64,000 nucleotides of DNA from Acanthosepion esculentum (taxonomy: Eukaryota; Mollusca; Cephalopoda; Sepiida; Sepiidae): NCBI GenBank assembly GCA_964036315.1, contig OZ038517.1, positions 50,912,455 to 50,976,454 on the forward strand. Direction: 5' to 3'. The translations under genes were made by a program, and so were the position numbers. Shown piece by piece: positions 47,885 to 58,873 of this stretch (its first letter is position 1; every line of letters begins with the position of its first letter). A model generated the notes under the pieces. It did not search any database. It was not told the DNA's origin and was given only the letters and a program-made list of their open reading frames with translations.

Positions 47885-48370
47885 GGTTCCTGTATGTTTG
47901 TTTGTTTGTTTTGTTTGGTTTTACAGAATATCAACCTCAGTGGGTTATTTAATGCTGGCAATTTTTACTGCTGGTAATATTTTTTTCCAAAAATCTATTA
48001 CTGGTAATATTTTTTTCAAAAAATGTACAGCTGTTTGTATTTCTGGTAATATTTTTTTTTTAAAGTATTGCTGAAAATTTTTTCATTCAAAAATTTATTG
48101 CTGTTTTTTTTTTTACAAAGTATTTCTGGTATTAAAACTTATTTTTACACTTTCATAGTATTTTGACCCAAGTTTAAGTGTTAACTATTTGCTCATAGCT
48201 GGGATCCTAACAGCAATTAAGAGGTGGTTCCACACTCCTCAAAACCTCCTGATCAAAGGCCTTGCTGTCGGACGTAGTTTATCATCTTACCCAGGACGCA
48301 GATGTAGTTTATCGTCCTACCCAGGATGGGTTCCTGCATGGTCACTGAAGTTAAGCAAGGGGTTACTGGG
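47885..48370 (-). repeat. VNTR-SINE copy with about five internal units
   Basis: (TTTG)n tail at left, GGGTTATTTAATGCTGGC, then five diverged units of TACTGGTAATATTTTTTTC, then ACTTTCATAGTATTTTGACC, GTTAACTATTTGCTCATAGC and the head to CTTACCCAGGACGC. The right end carries a stub related to 5S (CACTGAAGTTAAGCAAGG, 48342-48360). Confidence 0.7.
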
Positions 48371-48419
48371 AATGAAAAAGAATAAGAAGACTTTTGTGAA
48401 GAGAAAATAAAAATAAAAA

Positions 48420-48620
48420 AAACTGATTCAGGTTGATTGGTTGATTTCGTTTAGCGGCATAACAGCATTCTATGGGTTATTTAATGCCAAATTCTAAATA
48501 AATTGAACACAGTTTTATGATGTCAGCTAAATATATTTTGAATGTAGTAGTATGTCTTCCACTGCAGATAAAATGTATTGTTGGTCATTTTGCTATAAAT
48601 ATGTATTGTTGGTTGATTTT
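48420..48620 (-). repeat. VNTR-SINE-related fragment
   Basis: TTGGTTGATTTCGTTTAGCG, GGGTTATTTAATGCCAAATT, GTCAGCTAAATATATTTTGA and ATGTATTGTTGGT repeats match the insertion at 32026-32400 (inverted). Confidence 0.6.
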
Positions 48621-49775
48621 GTTGCTTAACTTCAGTGCTTGTATGGGAATTGGTATTTCAATGTGATATTGCTGTAAGCACTTAAGACCACCTGGTATTC
48701 CCAAGTGGTAGCCCGTCTGTTACTGACCATGCTTGATGTTGCTTAACTTCATACAGGAGCCAGTATTTCAACGTGATATGGCTGTAAGCACTTTAGACCA
48801 CCTACACATCCAAGATCACAGCACCTGGGATTCCCGGGTGACCAACCATCTAGATACTTGCCAGGCTTGACATTGCTTAACTTTGATGATCGTATTGGAA
48901 CCGATATTTCAACATGATATAGTCATAAGCACTTTAGACCACTGGCATATCAAAGCTTACAGCACCTGGTATTCCCAAGAGGTAACCCGTCTAGTTACTG
49001 ACCAGGCTTGATGTTGCTTAGGTTTGGTTTAGTTTGGTTTGTTTTACGGCATATCAACTTCAATGGGTTATTTAATGCCGACAAGATTTTTATTGCTGGT
49101 AATATTTTTCCAAAAAGTATTTCTGGTAATATTTTTTCCAAAAATGTATTGCTGGTATTAAAACCTATTTTTACACTTTCATAGTGTTTTGACTCCAGTT
49201 TGGGGGTTAACTATTTGCCCATATCTGGGACTCTAACAGGTGCTACAACACCGGGTCAGGGTGGACCTAGGAACACCAACAATTAAGAAATGGTTCCATG
49301 CTCCTCAAAACCTTCTTATCAGAGGCCTTGCTGGTGGATGTAGTTTATCGTCTTACCCAGGATACTTGATGTTGCTTAATTTTGGTGATCATATGGGAAC
49401 CATTATTTCAATGTGATATGACCATAAACACTTTGGACTACCCACACATCCATTCTCACAGCACCTGGCATTCCCAACTGGTCAATCATCTAGATACTTG
49501 CCAGGCTCAACATTGCTTAACTTTGGTGATCATATGGGAACCATTATTTCAATGTGATATGGCCATAAGCATTTTAGGCCACCCACACATCAAAGGTTAC
49601 AACACCTGATATTCTCAAACAACCACCCATTTTGATATTTGCCGGGCTTGACATTGCTTAACTTTGGTGATCATATGGGAACCATTATTTCAATGTGATA
49701 TGGCCATAAGCATTTTAGGCCACCCACACATCGAAGCTTACAACACCTGATATTCTCAAACAGCGTTGCCTGACG
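48621..49775 (-). pseudogene. Degenerate tandem 5S rRNA array, about 140-bp units
   Basis: On the minus strand each unit reads GCTTATGGCCATATCAC, TTGAAATA, GTTCCCATATGATCACC, AAGTTAAGCAATG and GGGAATACCAGGTG, a diverged 5S rRNA of about 115-120 bases with a 20-base spacer (GTAACCTTTGATGTGTGGG). The landmark GCTTAAC occurs at about 48628, 48738, 48876, 49017, 49374, 49514 and 49655; full units are 138-141 bp apart. Several units retain box C (GGGAATACC). Too diverged to be working 5S genes. They are relics of an array or multimeric 5S-SINE. Confidence 0.8.
49021..49366 (-). repeat. VNTR-SINE insertion inside the 5S array
   Basis: Flanked by a 14-base duplication CTTGATGTTGCTTA (49007-49020 and 49367-49380), so the element ends are exact. 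Minus orientation: head TATCCTGGGTAAGACGATAA ... GGTGTTGTAGCACCTGTTAG, then two to three short VNTR units, then CGGCATTAAATAACCCATTG and a tail of AAACC repeats. This defines a normal-length family member (346 bp). Confidence 0.85.
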
Positions 49776-49838
49776 GTTGCACTAGCATGAAACAGACTGT
49801 CGCCTGTAAGTGCTGACTTCCATGTCCACTTTTATATT

Positions 49839-49870
<32 letters not shown>

Positions 49871-50180
49871 AAATCCTTTACATGTTAAATTAATTTCTTT
49901 TCTAAATGCTGAATTCATTTATTCTAAAAGTCTGCAATAAGTCACAACTCGTCCTGCTACAAAATGATGACCAACAGCATCTTTGTCCAATACAAATTGC
50001 AACACTATGCACCACAAATGGTGACCAAAGAATGGGATTTGAACCCGCAATAACAAGCAATGACATGCAGAGGTTTGGTGATGTTTGGGGCAAACTCCCT
50101 GGTTGTATGCCGTTAAGATTCCATTAGGTTTGGGCTATAGGGCCTAGTACTGAGAAATGTGAGCAAGCAAGACATCCTAA
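49776..50180. other. Intergenic, (TA)n, no gene
   Basis: (TA)n near 49843-49870. An imperfect phrase ACCAACAGCATCTTTGTCC has no known match. Confidence 0.4.
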
Positions 50181-50520
50181 ATACAGGATGTCCCAAAATA
50201 ATGTATACACTCTTTAAATATTAATATTTAATAATACATTTTTTATATGGATGAAAATATGCAAAACAGATGGATTGGAAGAAGAGGGACACCTAGGTCA
50301 CGAGATTTGACCCCCTTGGAATTCTTTTTGTGAGTTTTTCTAAAAGACAAAGTTTACAGCAGGAAACCTGAAACAATTGCTGAAATGAGAGTAGCAACTG
50401 AAGAACAATGTGCTCAAATACCAGAAGAAATGATACTGGACGTTTGTAGGTCTATTTCTTCAAGATATGAAAAGTGTATTGAACAGAACAGCAACCAGTT
50501 TGAGCACTTGATGTGAACTC
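50181..50520 (+). mobile_element. Mariner/IS630-type transposase C-terminal fragment
   Basis: Left end ACAGGATGTCCCAAAATAAT is TIR-like. The plus frame reads RWIGRRGTPRSRDLTPLEF (the SPDLTPLDF box with the third Asp), KVYSRKPETIAEMRVATEEQ and ISSRYEKCIEQNSNQFEHL. Everything before the third catalytic residue is missing. Confidence 0.75.
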
Positions 50521-50609
50521 ATCATTATATGAACATTCTGCGATTGCCCCAACTAGATTTTATCTTATTAAAGTTAATTTTCTATGTTTTTTGTGCTTTG
50601 TTTTCAAGT

Positions 50610-50965
50610 GCTTTGAGAAGGCAGTGCTGCCCTGGGTCGAGGGGCTAGCTGCTGGAAGACCCTATGTTTGACAACAGAACTCTGCAAAACCAGCCATGGC
50701 TGTCAGACAGTTTCTCCAACCACATCGCACCTTACATCTGGCCACCTAACTCCCCAGACCGTAACCACTTGATTATTATATGTCAGGTGCAGTTGAGCGA
50801 GAGACCAACAAAACTTGTAAAACCAAAGATGAACTGAAGGCAAGGTTTATGGCAGCATTCACCAACTTAAAAAAGGAAACTGTCAAGAAGAGTTGCAGGA
50901 GATTCCAAAGTCATTGAGAAGCTGTGGATGAAGCCAATGGCGATTTTATTGAATAAATTTATAAA
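50610..50965 (+). mobile_element. Second mariner C-terminal fragment
   Basis: Broken plus frames: DSFSNHIAPYIWPPNSPD-like text (LQPHRTLHLAT), then KTKDELKARFMAAFTNLKKE, TVKKSCRRFQS and DEANGDFIE. A different mariner lineage from the preceding fragment. Stops within. Confidence 0.65.
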
Positions 50966-51014
50966 TTTACTCTTTAGTATTTCAAGATACTTTTGTGTAA
51001 TTTTGGTAAATATA

Positions 51015-51162
51015 CAGTGTAACCCGGATATAAGAGACCCGGATATAAGAGAAACCCGGATATAAGATAGATTTTCTCTGGTCCCAAATTAGAGCCTGTG
51101 TTAATGTATATATAATAGATCAAACCCGGATATAAGAGACTTCTTATATCCGGGTTACACTG
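51015..51162. mobile_element. Pogo/Tigger-like MITE, copy 3
   Basis: CAGTGTAACCCGGATATAAG at the left, complement ending ACTG at the right, TA flanks. The left TIR core is present three times in a row (GACCCGGATATAAGAGAAA...). Confidence 0.85.
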
Positions 51163-51600
51163 TATATGTTCAAATGAGATGTCAGTGTTATTTTCATTTT
51201 TGTGAAAATTTGATGGCAGTTATTTCATCACAACCAGTACATGAGCCTATGGGTCAAACCCTGTTAAGTTTCCCTCATTTTTATGGAGGATGTGTCTAAA
51301 AATAATAAAAGGTGTAATTTGAATTTTTACCTGAATCGACAAGCATCTGATGGAGTCCAGAAGGCGCAATGGGAAAAAAACATTGTGATAAGGACCACAA
51401 AGGAGAAATATTTATATGCAAATGATGATAAATTCTCAACGCAGACAATCGCAGAGAAATTAGACCAAATTTAATAAAATATATAAATGATACGATAGTG
51501 AAGAAGATATTTTGAAGATATTGTGTGTTCAGTTCTGGGTCAGGGCAGTACTTACATGACATTACACCAAAATTAAATGAAATAATAAATAAGGACCGAT
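51163..51600. other. Intergenic, nothing recognised
   Basis: Frames at 51283-51474 (plus) and 51296-51613 (minus) have no recognisable domain. Confidence 0.4.
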
Positions 51601-53060
51601 AACTTTGTACCATGGGGTGGTATAATATTTACTTAGATAGACTCAGGGATCCTACAGGTTCAATCCTAACTAAGTGCCAAATAGCAGTGACCTTGTGCAA
51701 AAAATTAGTCAAATTTAAGAAATAACTTAAGTTAAGTGTAATATTTAATTAGATAGTATCATGGATCCTACTGGTTCAATTTTAACTATTTGTCAAATAG
51801 CAATGACCTTGCGCCAAAACTTAGCCAAATTGTACACTATTTACATTATTCGGACTATTATCTTCATCTTTGTTGCCATATTTATCACAACATTTCAGCT
51901 GTCGTACGCTCTGGCCTTCTTTAGGTGGTTGGAATGTCAAACTGAACCCTTTATTTCACTTGCTCTGGTAGACTGTCCTAGTTCCACGTGCTATGTCTAA
52001 TGGATGTCAGTTATCTCCAGTTAATTTACCTCTTCAAGTTCTCCACAGCCTTAACTGGGTATTGAACTCACAACTTTTGGGCTCCTGTTACTGGATCTAA
52101 CCAACGCCTTTATCCACTGCGCCATGTGTCCTTAATATTTAGGTAGATAGTTCCATGGATTCTATAGGTTCAATCCTCACACCTCTCACCTATTAATTCA
52201 ATTCTCCAAGTTCACAGTGGAGAACTTGGAAAGGGGAAATAACAGGAGATAACTGATAACTGACATTCATTAGACATGGCATGTGGATCTAGAACAGTTT
52301 ACCCCAGTGAGCGAAATAAAGGGTTCAGTTCGACATTCCAACCACCTGACAAAGGCTGGAGTGTACAACAGCTGAAACATTGTGATAAATATGGCAACAA
52401 AGATGAGGACAATAGTCCGAATAATGTAAATAGTGTATATATTACCTCATCTCAGAAATTGAGCCAAATTTATTAAATAACTTGGAACATTGGAGTTTAA
52501 TTAGATAGTTTCATGGATCCTACAGGTTCAATCCTCTGTAGTTGCCAAATACCTGTGACCTTGTGCTGAAACTAAGCCAAATTTATCAAATATCTATTGG
52601 CACCTTGTCGTAAAAAAAGTAATTTCTGTGTTTATACGGCTTTGCTTCTCCCTAAGTTCCTCATGTCTGCAACAGTGTGCTGAAATTAAGCCAATTTTAT
52701 TAACCACCTCAGGACAGTGGGTTGTGTAACGTTTATGATATTAGTATCCAGGTTCATATGGGTTTGAGGCTAAATGCCAATGTCCATGTGGCAAAACTAA
52801 GTCAAAATTTATTAAAGAAATTGGGACCTCGATGTAGTGTAATCATCTTAACTAAGAAGATAGTTGCGCCACAGATCAAATGAGTTTAATCCTCTTTGGG
52901 TGCCAAATACTAGTCTCCTTGTGCCAAAACTGAACCAAGTTTATTAGATAACTATGGGCGCCTGCGCGCGGTGTGGGGGAGGTGAGTGGTGTGGAGGATA
53001 CTTTCAAGAATCGTATTGGTTCAATCCTCACTAGGTGCCCCCATATTTGACCATGTGCTG
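51600..53060 (+). repeat. Diverged tandem array of about 120-bp tRNA-like units
   Basis: Recurring order: TTAGNTAG (A-box position), CATGGATCCTACAGG, GGTTCAATCCT (B box), AAGTGCCAAATA, GTGACCTTGTGCCAAAACT and AGCCAAATTTATTAAATAAC. B-box phrases lie at about 51659, 51774, 52166, 52524, 52880 and 53018; a further unit near 52750 is decayed. Adjacent units are about 118 bp apart where not interrupted. Confidence 0.7.
51831..52461. repeat. Inverted pair of Penelope-type terminal segments within the array
   Basis: 51833-52019 (minus) and 52236-52437 (plus) are inverse copies of the segment seen at 17484-17640 (ATTCGGACTATTRTC...). The left copy keeps its tRNA-like head (52040-52130, GGACACATGGCGCAGTGGAT). 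A relic array unit (52131-52185) lies between. AGCCAAATT borders both outer ends (51822-51830 and 52462-52470). Confidence 0.7.
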
Positions 53061-55380
53061 AAAGTTAGCTGTCTTTAAATAAGTTACAGTGTTTTCTATT
53101 ATATGAAGAATTATTTTTTTTAATAAAAAAATGGAAGGAAAGAAAAAGAACGAATAATTATAAATTCTTACAAAAAAACATTTCCCCTTCTTTGCCCGGT
53201 GATTGAAATTTTGTACTAAAACTACTACTAAAGCCTAAAAAAAAAAAGTAATAAAAAATGCCCCTGTTTGGCAAAGGAACTGCATAATGATGTCATAATG
53301 AAATTTTAAACGATTTAATTAAAGTCTGATTACAAATTAAAATAATATTTTAAAAACAAATAAATTAATAAATACGTAAGAAGAATCGTCCGTTAGACAT
53401 TTATTTTTTTCTGTCTTTTTTTTTTTTTGTGGTGGGTACGTGTTCTATGGACGAAAACACGCTCTACTAAAAAGAAAGGTGAAAGACCTTTATCTTTAGG
53501 GCACGAAACAGGCTACCACCGAAACTTGGAAGTCTGGCGCAACATAATCTTTCTATACCTTTTTATCAGCTCGATTTGTCCTTCCTTCTTGTAGTATTCA
53601 TTTTTTAAAGTTTTGTTGCAACTCTGCAGCAGTTGGTGCATCAACACAAGCATACTTAACTTGATTTTTTATTTATTTTAACGCTATTCAACAGCTGACA
53701 TTAGACGACGACTACTACTACGACGACGACTGCTATTCAAGAAGCATTCCTCAATTTAATGATACTTCCCACTATGTATTCATTACTTGAGTCCACTGTA
53801 AGTAGCAGTCTTACCACCGCACCCCCACCCCCTTGTTAATTTGAAGCACTCAGTCGTCGGATAGATCTGGTTCGTACCAGACACTTCAAAATTTGCAAAT
53901 TTGACGAACGTAATTCTGGCATTTCTGGGAATCTTTTTTACAGCAAAAAAGAAATCTAAATATTTTTTTTTTTATTTTTTTTATCTATAAAAATTTCTAA
54001 GGTAAGAATAATTTTTATTTGTTTTTTTTTTTTATTTTATTTTATTTTTTTATAATCATGTTCTCAGTTTTTTTTAATTGAGATTATTACAAAAAAAAAA
54101 AATTTTTTTTTTTTTTTCAACATCTTTTTATTGTTTGGGGATTTGTATATGTTTTAAACGAATGCTAAAATAACTATCTTTTTATTTTAATTTTACTCTT
54201 CAAAAAAAAAAAAGAAAAGAAAAGCGAAAATAAATCCTCTTCGCAAAATATTGAAATGCACGTTGCAAAAGTCAAGTCTCTTTTCCTTCTCCCGACCCAG
54301 TAAGATAAATAATCCTATCATGTAACTTTTTTAAAAATAATTAAGCTTTCTCTTTTCTACAGAACTGTTAACGACAACGTGTTTATCTAAGCAAGCATCA
54401 CACGTCCTCTAAGCATAATAATGGTGTCTAGGTTGCCTTTGTTGTTTCCAGGTTAGGTTGTGAGTTGTTTAAGGAAATTTGCCTCTATGAATTTAAAAAA
54501 AAATATTGGTGGTACCGTTTTGCTTTTAAATATTTAAAAAAAAAATCATTTAAAAAAATAAAATTTGTAAATTTACAACTTTTTTTTTTTTTTTTCACGA
54601 TTTTTTTTTTTTTTTTTAAATTCAGACAGAAAATCGACAATAATTTTTCAGTTTCCACTTTCCAGTCCACTCTTGTCCTAAAAACAAAACAAAACAAAAC
54701 TACGATGTTGTTTCCCGTGTTTAAATTAAATATCTTATTTTTGGGGTGCGTGGTGGATTTCATTAATTAAAATCGCATATTTATTATCTAAGTTTTCAAA
54801 ATTTTAACCTTTAGAAACTGACTAATATATTGAAAAACAAATATTTGTATTTTTAGGGTTAAGATCACGCACATGGCAAAAAAAAAAAAAAAAAAATTAG
54901 TAATGATTGTAAATATTTTTGTTACTGTTGTTAACTAATTTATATTTTTTATATATATTATAATACTTTCCCTTGCCCCAGTATTTTAAAATTCTATTTT
55001 TTTTCTTGCAACAAATGCATGTGCGTGGGTTTTTAAGTCGACCTAAAAAAAAAAAAAAAGCAAGCATGTCGTATGAATTACCTGTAGTGTAGTGTTATCT
55101 TTTTTTTTTTTCTCTCAATGCAAGCAGAACTTTTACATTTGGCAATCTGGCGCTACAAAATCTTCCAACCCCTGTTTTCTCTAACTTTATGCTTAAATGT
55201 TGATATGTGAGGCTTTTAAAACCTTGTACAAGCAACACAGTTGTTAGCGACGTGTTTTGCAAATCAAAACCATTGTTGTCGTTTTTATTATTTTCGTCTG
55301 TCTGCTGACATCTAAGATCTAAATGTGGTTTCCTTTAAATAAATTTCAGATAGCGAGGTCCACAAAAATGCATAACATTT
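53061..55380. other. Intergenic, homopolymer-rich, nothing supported
   Basis: Many A- and T-runs. GTCTGGCGCAACATAATCTT (53532) and ATCTGGCGCTACAAAATCTT (55145) suggest an old dispersed repeat. No gene. Confidence 0.4.
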
Positions 55381-55382
55381 TT

Positions 55383-55412
55383 TATTTATTTATTTATATA
55401 TATATATATATA

Positions 55413-55453
<41 letters not shown>
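55383..55453. repeat. (TA)n microsatellite
   Basis: TTTATT repeats then TA repeats. Confidence 0.9.
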
Positions 55454-55456
<3 letters not shown>

Positions 55457-55508
55457 CGGTGTGAGGGGGGGGGAATAGATACATACAGTAAAAATCCCAA
55501 AAGAATCA

Positions 55509-55573
55509 AGATTCAAGACCATGTTTTTCTCTTGGTCTTCTTACTCTTAAGAGAAAAACGTGGTCTTGAATCT
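55509..55573. repeat. 25-bp-arm hairpin, miRNA-precursor-sized
   Basis: Arms 55509-55533 and 55549-55573 pair with one mismatch that becomes a G-U wobble in RNA (AGATTCAAGACCAYGTTTTT). 15-base loop. No expression evidence is available. Confidence 0.8.
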
Positions 55574-55579
55574 AAATTT

Positions 55580-56235
55580 TAAAATCATATTTTAAAGATT
55601 TGAAGAATTTAAGAGTCTTTTACTAAGTCTTTAAAATATATATATATATTACGTTGATGCTTTTTCACGTAAAAGTGAATTTCTTTTCTTTCAATATTTT
55701 TCTTTTGTGGATTTTATGGTCGCAGTTTTGGTTCGAGATTGATGTTCATTTCATAGTTTGGCACAAGGTTGGTTACAGGAACTGGGCAAAGTTAGGAATC
55801 CCACTGTTTTTATGTGCTACTCTAACTCTAGAGTCTAATCCATACAGAGTACCCCCTACGCTAGTGCTCTTAAAAAGTAAACGATCTGATATAGTACCTT
55901 GTTTTGTGATTCAATTTTTTAAAAAAATTAATACCAAGTATAGTACTGTATTTTATTTCGTACTAGTGGTCCTGGGAAAGATCTGAATCCATCGAGCTAT
56001 GGGTTAAAAATAGCAGCACATACTGGTGGTCTCTTTAATAATCTTGATTCCTACCAGTCTAGGAGAAGATTAGCTCTGCATTCGCAACCGTAAAAATCAC
56101 GCCAAGAAAAATACACAATTTTTTTTTTCTTTGGTAAAGTTTAACCTTGGGACTCGCAAAAATTGGAAAAAAATCCGGTGTCAAAAGGGCGGTTTTTCTC
56201 TTGACCTCACTATTACTGCAGATTTCCTCGTTAAT
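55580..56235. other. Intergenic, nothing recognised
   Basis: A 110-codon plus frame (55654-55986) is hydrophobic and T-rich, with no motif; probably non-coding. Confidence 0.4.
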
Positions 56236-56760
56236 GTTTGCTGTTTTAACTGATTATTTAAAACCCAGAGAAAATATTTTTAGATGGTAAGAATTTTTGG
56301 AGTGATACCTGACCGGACTCGATGTTGCTTAAATTTGTTGATCGTATGGAAATCGGTGTTACTGTTAAGAAGGAAATTAGGAGGGAGAACGGCTTGGAAA
56401 TTACTAATTAACCCATAGCTGGGGAGAGAAGAGGTGAATGAAGAATTAATTCATTACCTAAACAGAATTTGATAAACAAGAAATTGTGGATATAAAATGG
56501 GGGAGCAATTCTATATTACAATCAATATATAAAGTGATCCTTCACTTTGCGGTCACAGTAGTCTCGGTACATTTATTTATATTCCGAATGTAAATAAATC
56601 TATGACATGTAGTGTTTAGCTAATCAGTTATTTCATTGATTGTTGGATTCGTTTTCTATGGCTTATCAGTCATTTGCAGGTTATTTAAAGCCAGAAAATA
56701 TTTTTAGATTGTAATTTTTTTTTTTTTTTTAGTGAGATAATGTTTTTTTAATGATACAAG
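56236..56760 (-). repeat. Two partial 5S/tRNA-family SINE copies
   Basis: 56255-56450 has AACCCAGAGAAAATATTTTT, a 5S stub (CTCGATGTTGCTTAAATTTG) and AACCCATAGCTGGGGAGAG. 56655-56760 has TCATTTGCAGGTTATTTAAA and GCCAGAAAATATTTTTAGA. Confidence 0.6.
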
Positions 56761-56939
56761 TTTTTTGTGTGTTTTTTTTAAAAATCGAATTCACCCCATG
56801 TAAGGCAGTAAAAAGTCTCTAAGACACAAGGGGTTTCATTTATTTACTTGAGAAAATTAGAAAACAAAAGCATTATTGAGGAGCGAGAAGAGGAAGTAGA
56901 TAACAATTGACGTTGCATTTAAATTTAAAGCATGGAACC

Positions 56940-57225
56940 GGAAAAGAGTTCCACAGGCGAGAAAACCGTAAGTTCTATGCTAACAGTTTCTTCTCTCACA
57001 CTTCTCGCTTGTGGAACTCCCTTCCGGCTTCTTGGTTTGATCTTCGAAAATAGTTATCTTCTGTCATAACTTAATTTAATAAATTCCTGTTCTTTTATTG
57101 TCCTCTCTCCTTGATAATATTTTCTTTTTCTCATATTCTCTCACACTCAGTAGCCCCCCCCCGCGTCTTAGTGGCTTTATTGTCTTGCTTGGGATGAAAT
57201 GATTAAAAAAAAAAAAATTTGAAAA
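56940..57225 (+). mobile_element. LINE 3' tail
   Basis: GTAAGTTCTATGCTAACAGT, CTCGCTTGTGGAACTCCCTT, TCTTAGTGGCTTTATTGTCT, TTGGGATGAAATGATTAAA and an A-run. Same family as 13.2 and 20.8 kb. Confidence 0.65.
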
Positions 57226-58077
57226 AGAAAAAAAATAATGCATTTTCCGAGCATTTTTTTTTTTAATTTGCTCTCGCCACATAAATTCACTGGGGCTCTG
57301 AACTAAAACCTAACATTCAATATTTTGAACGTGTATCTCCCTGACAAGGTTTTCTTTGTGTGTAGCTATGAATCCAGGTAAAAAAAAAAAATGACCTTGT
57401 CACAGGACAAATTTAGCACCCAGAGGATAAAATCCCAGCCTCTTTCCAAAGGTGGATAAAATCATAAAATCCTAGTTGTGTTTAAAATAAATTGAAACTT
57501 TTTTTTCGCATAAAGTCGGGTCTTAAAGATATACTGCGACTATGAAATACGTGACCGTGGCATAGCAGTGTTTAGAAAACGTCTTTTTTTAGAGGTTGGA
57601 TCGATATTTTTTTTTTTTTTTTTTTTTACGAGAATCAGTTGCAAACATAGCGGACCCAACCCGTGAAGTACTCGACAGAAATAGATGACTTTTTTTCTTT
57701 AATTACCGGTCACTATATAATAAATTAATTATGACTTCCCCACCCCTTTCTTTTGTGACTTTATTACTGGCCACAATACAGTGTGTAGAACAGAATGTCT
57801 GTCTTTTTAAATTTTTTTGTTTTGTTTTTTTACCAGATATTTTTATCACGATTATGAAAATTGGAAAATTAAACTCAGAAGTAATACAAAAAAAATATGA
57901 AAAATGACCAGAAAAAATCATTTAAGTTTTTAAAAAATTTTCTTATCCATAGTTCAAACATTTAAATAAAAAAAAAAAAAAGATTTGTTTTACTTGTTTT
58001 CATATTTCTTTATAAAACGATATTGCATTGTAGTTAAAAAAAAAACAAACAAACAAAAAAAAAAAACATTACCGAGG
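57226..58077. other. Intergenic, nothing recognised
   Basis: A- and T-runs, no gene or named repeat. Confidence 0.4.
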
Positions 58078-58085
58078 GAGTAAAC

Positions 58086-58364
58086 CAGGAGTCGGCAACC
58101 TTTTGGAGAGCGCGAACCAGACAACGATGCAGTATCTCAGACGAGGGCTACCAAATGCACCTCAGACCGCTCTCTCCAGAAAGCTGCCTTGGTCTGGAAG
58201 TTTAAAAAAATAGCAACGTAGTTAAATGTTATATTAAACAAGTTTAACCTTATTTTACTGGGAAAATAACAACTACTAATCCAATCAACAACAAATGCAA
58301 ATTCCTTCACGGTTAAGTTGGAGGGCCGGACAAAATTTCCGCGACCGGAGGTTGCCGACCCCTG
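58086..58364. mobile_element. hAT-like MITE with 8-bp TSD
   Basis: TIRs CAGGAGTCGGCAACCTTTTG and (right) AGGTTGCCGACCCCTG are flanked by an exact 8-bp duplication GAGTAAAC (58078-58085 and 58365-58372), the length produced by hAT transposases. 279 bp, no coding capacity. The interior contains GAGGGCCGGACAAAATTTCC. Confidence 0.92.
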
Positions 58365-58599
58365 GAGTAAACGGTAAAAGCGGTGAGAAGATAAAAACCA
58401 TCCTTTTGATACGATTTTTTTTCTTTTAGTTTTTAACGGGCCCTAATGTTAAACTTTGTTCTTTGATTTTCTTTACAGATGGGTGTGGGGAGGAATAAGC
58501 TATTTTGCTGGTCCCAGTTGAGTAAATTAAACAAGCACCCAGGCTATCTTACTAGTAAATATACTTATTATGAAGGCTGGTAATATTCAAAATAACAAC

Positions 58600-58627
58600 A
58601 CACACAGATTTAACGCAGAAGTTTATT
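58600..58627 (-). terminator. Possible polyadenylation signal for the 58.8-kb candidate exon
   Basis: AATAAA on the minus strand at 58622-58627, 140-150 bases downstream of the candidate stop. Such hexamers are common by chance in AT-rich DNA. Confidence 0.25.
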
Positions 58628-58769
58628 TAATTTTCTCCATCAGTTACAATTTAAAATCTTTTCCACCATCAATTGTTTGTTAAAACACAAATTTAAAATA
58701 ATTTTTTTTATTATCATGAATTAGTAAAAGAAATAGAGAAATCTCTGAATATTTTATGCACTTTAGGCC

Positions 58770-58873
58770 TTACAGTCTCTGAAAATATCCAAACTTGCCC
58801 TTGAACATGGTTCTCTTGACAATACACTTCAGGTGCAACCACTGAAGACCACAGAAGCCATGTTGTTCAAGTC
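58770..58873 (-). CDS. Candidate last coding exon of an unknown minus-strand gene
   Basis: The acceptor TGTGTAGGCAG is followed by a frame of 33 codons and TAA, in a phase needing one base from a previous exon. The peptide runs LEQHGFCGLQWLHLKCIVKR to KGKFGYFQRL and is unlike the low-complexity translations nearby. About 145 bases past the stop there is AATAAA (58622-58627, minus), then a short AT-rich end. I cannot name the protein and see no partner exon. It could be chance. Confidence 0.35.

Noticed and set aside
48621..49775. Functional 5S rRNA cluster
   Set aside because: Units are strongly diverged from each other and from conserved 5S positions, and one is split by a SINE.
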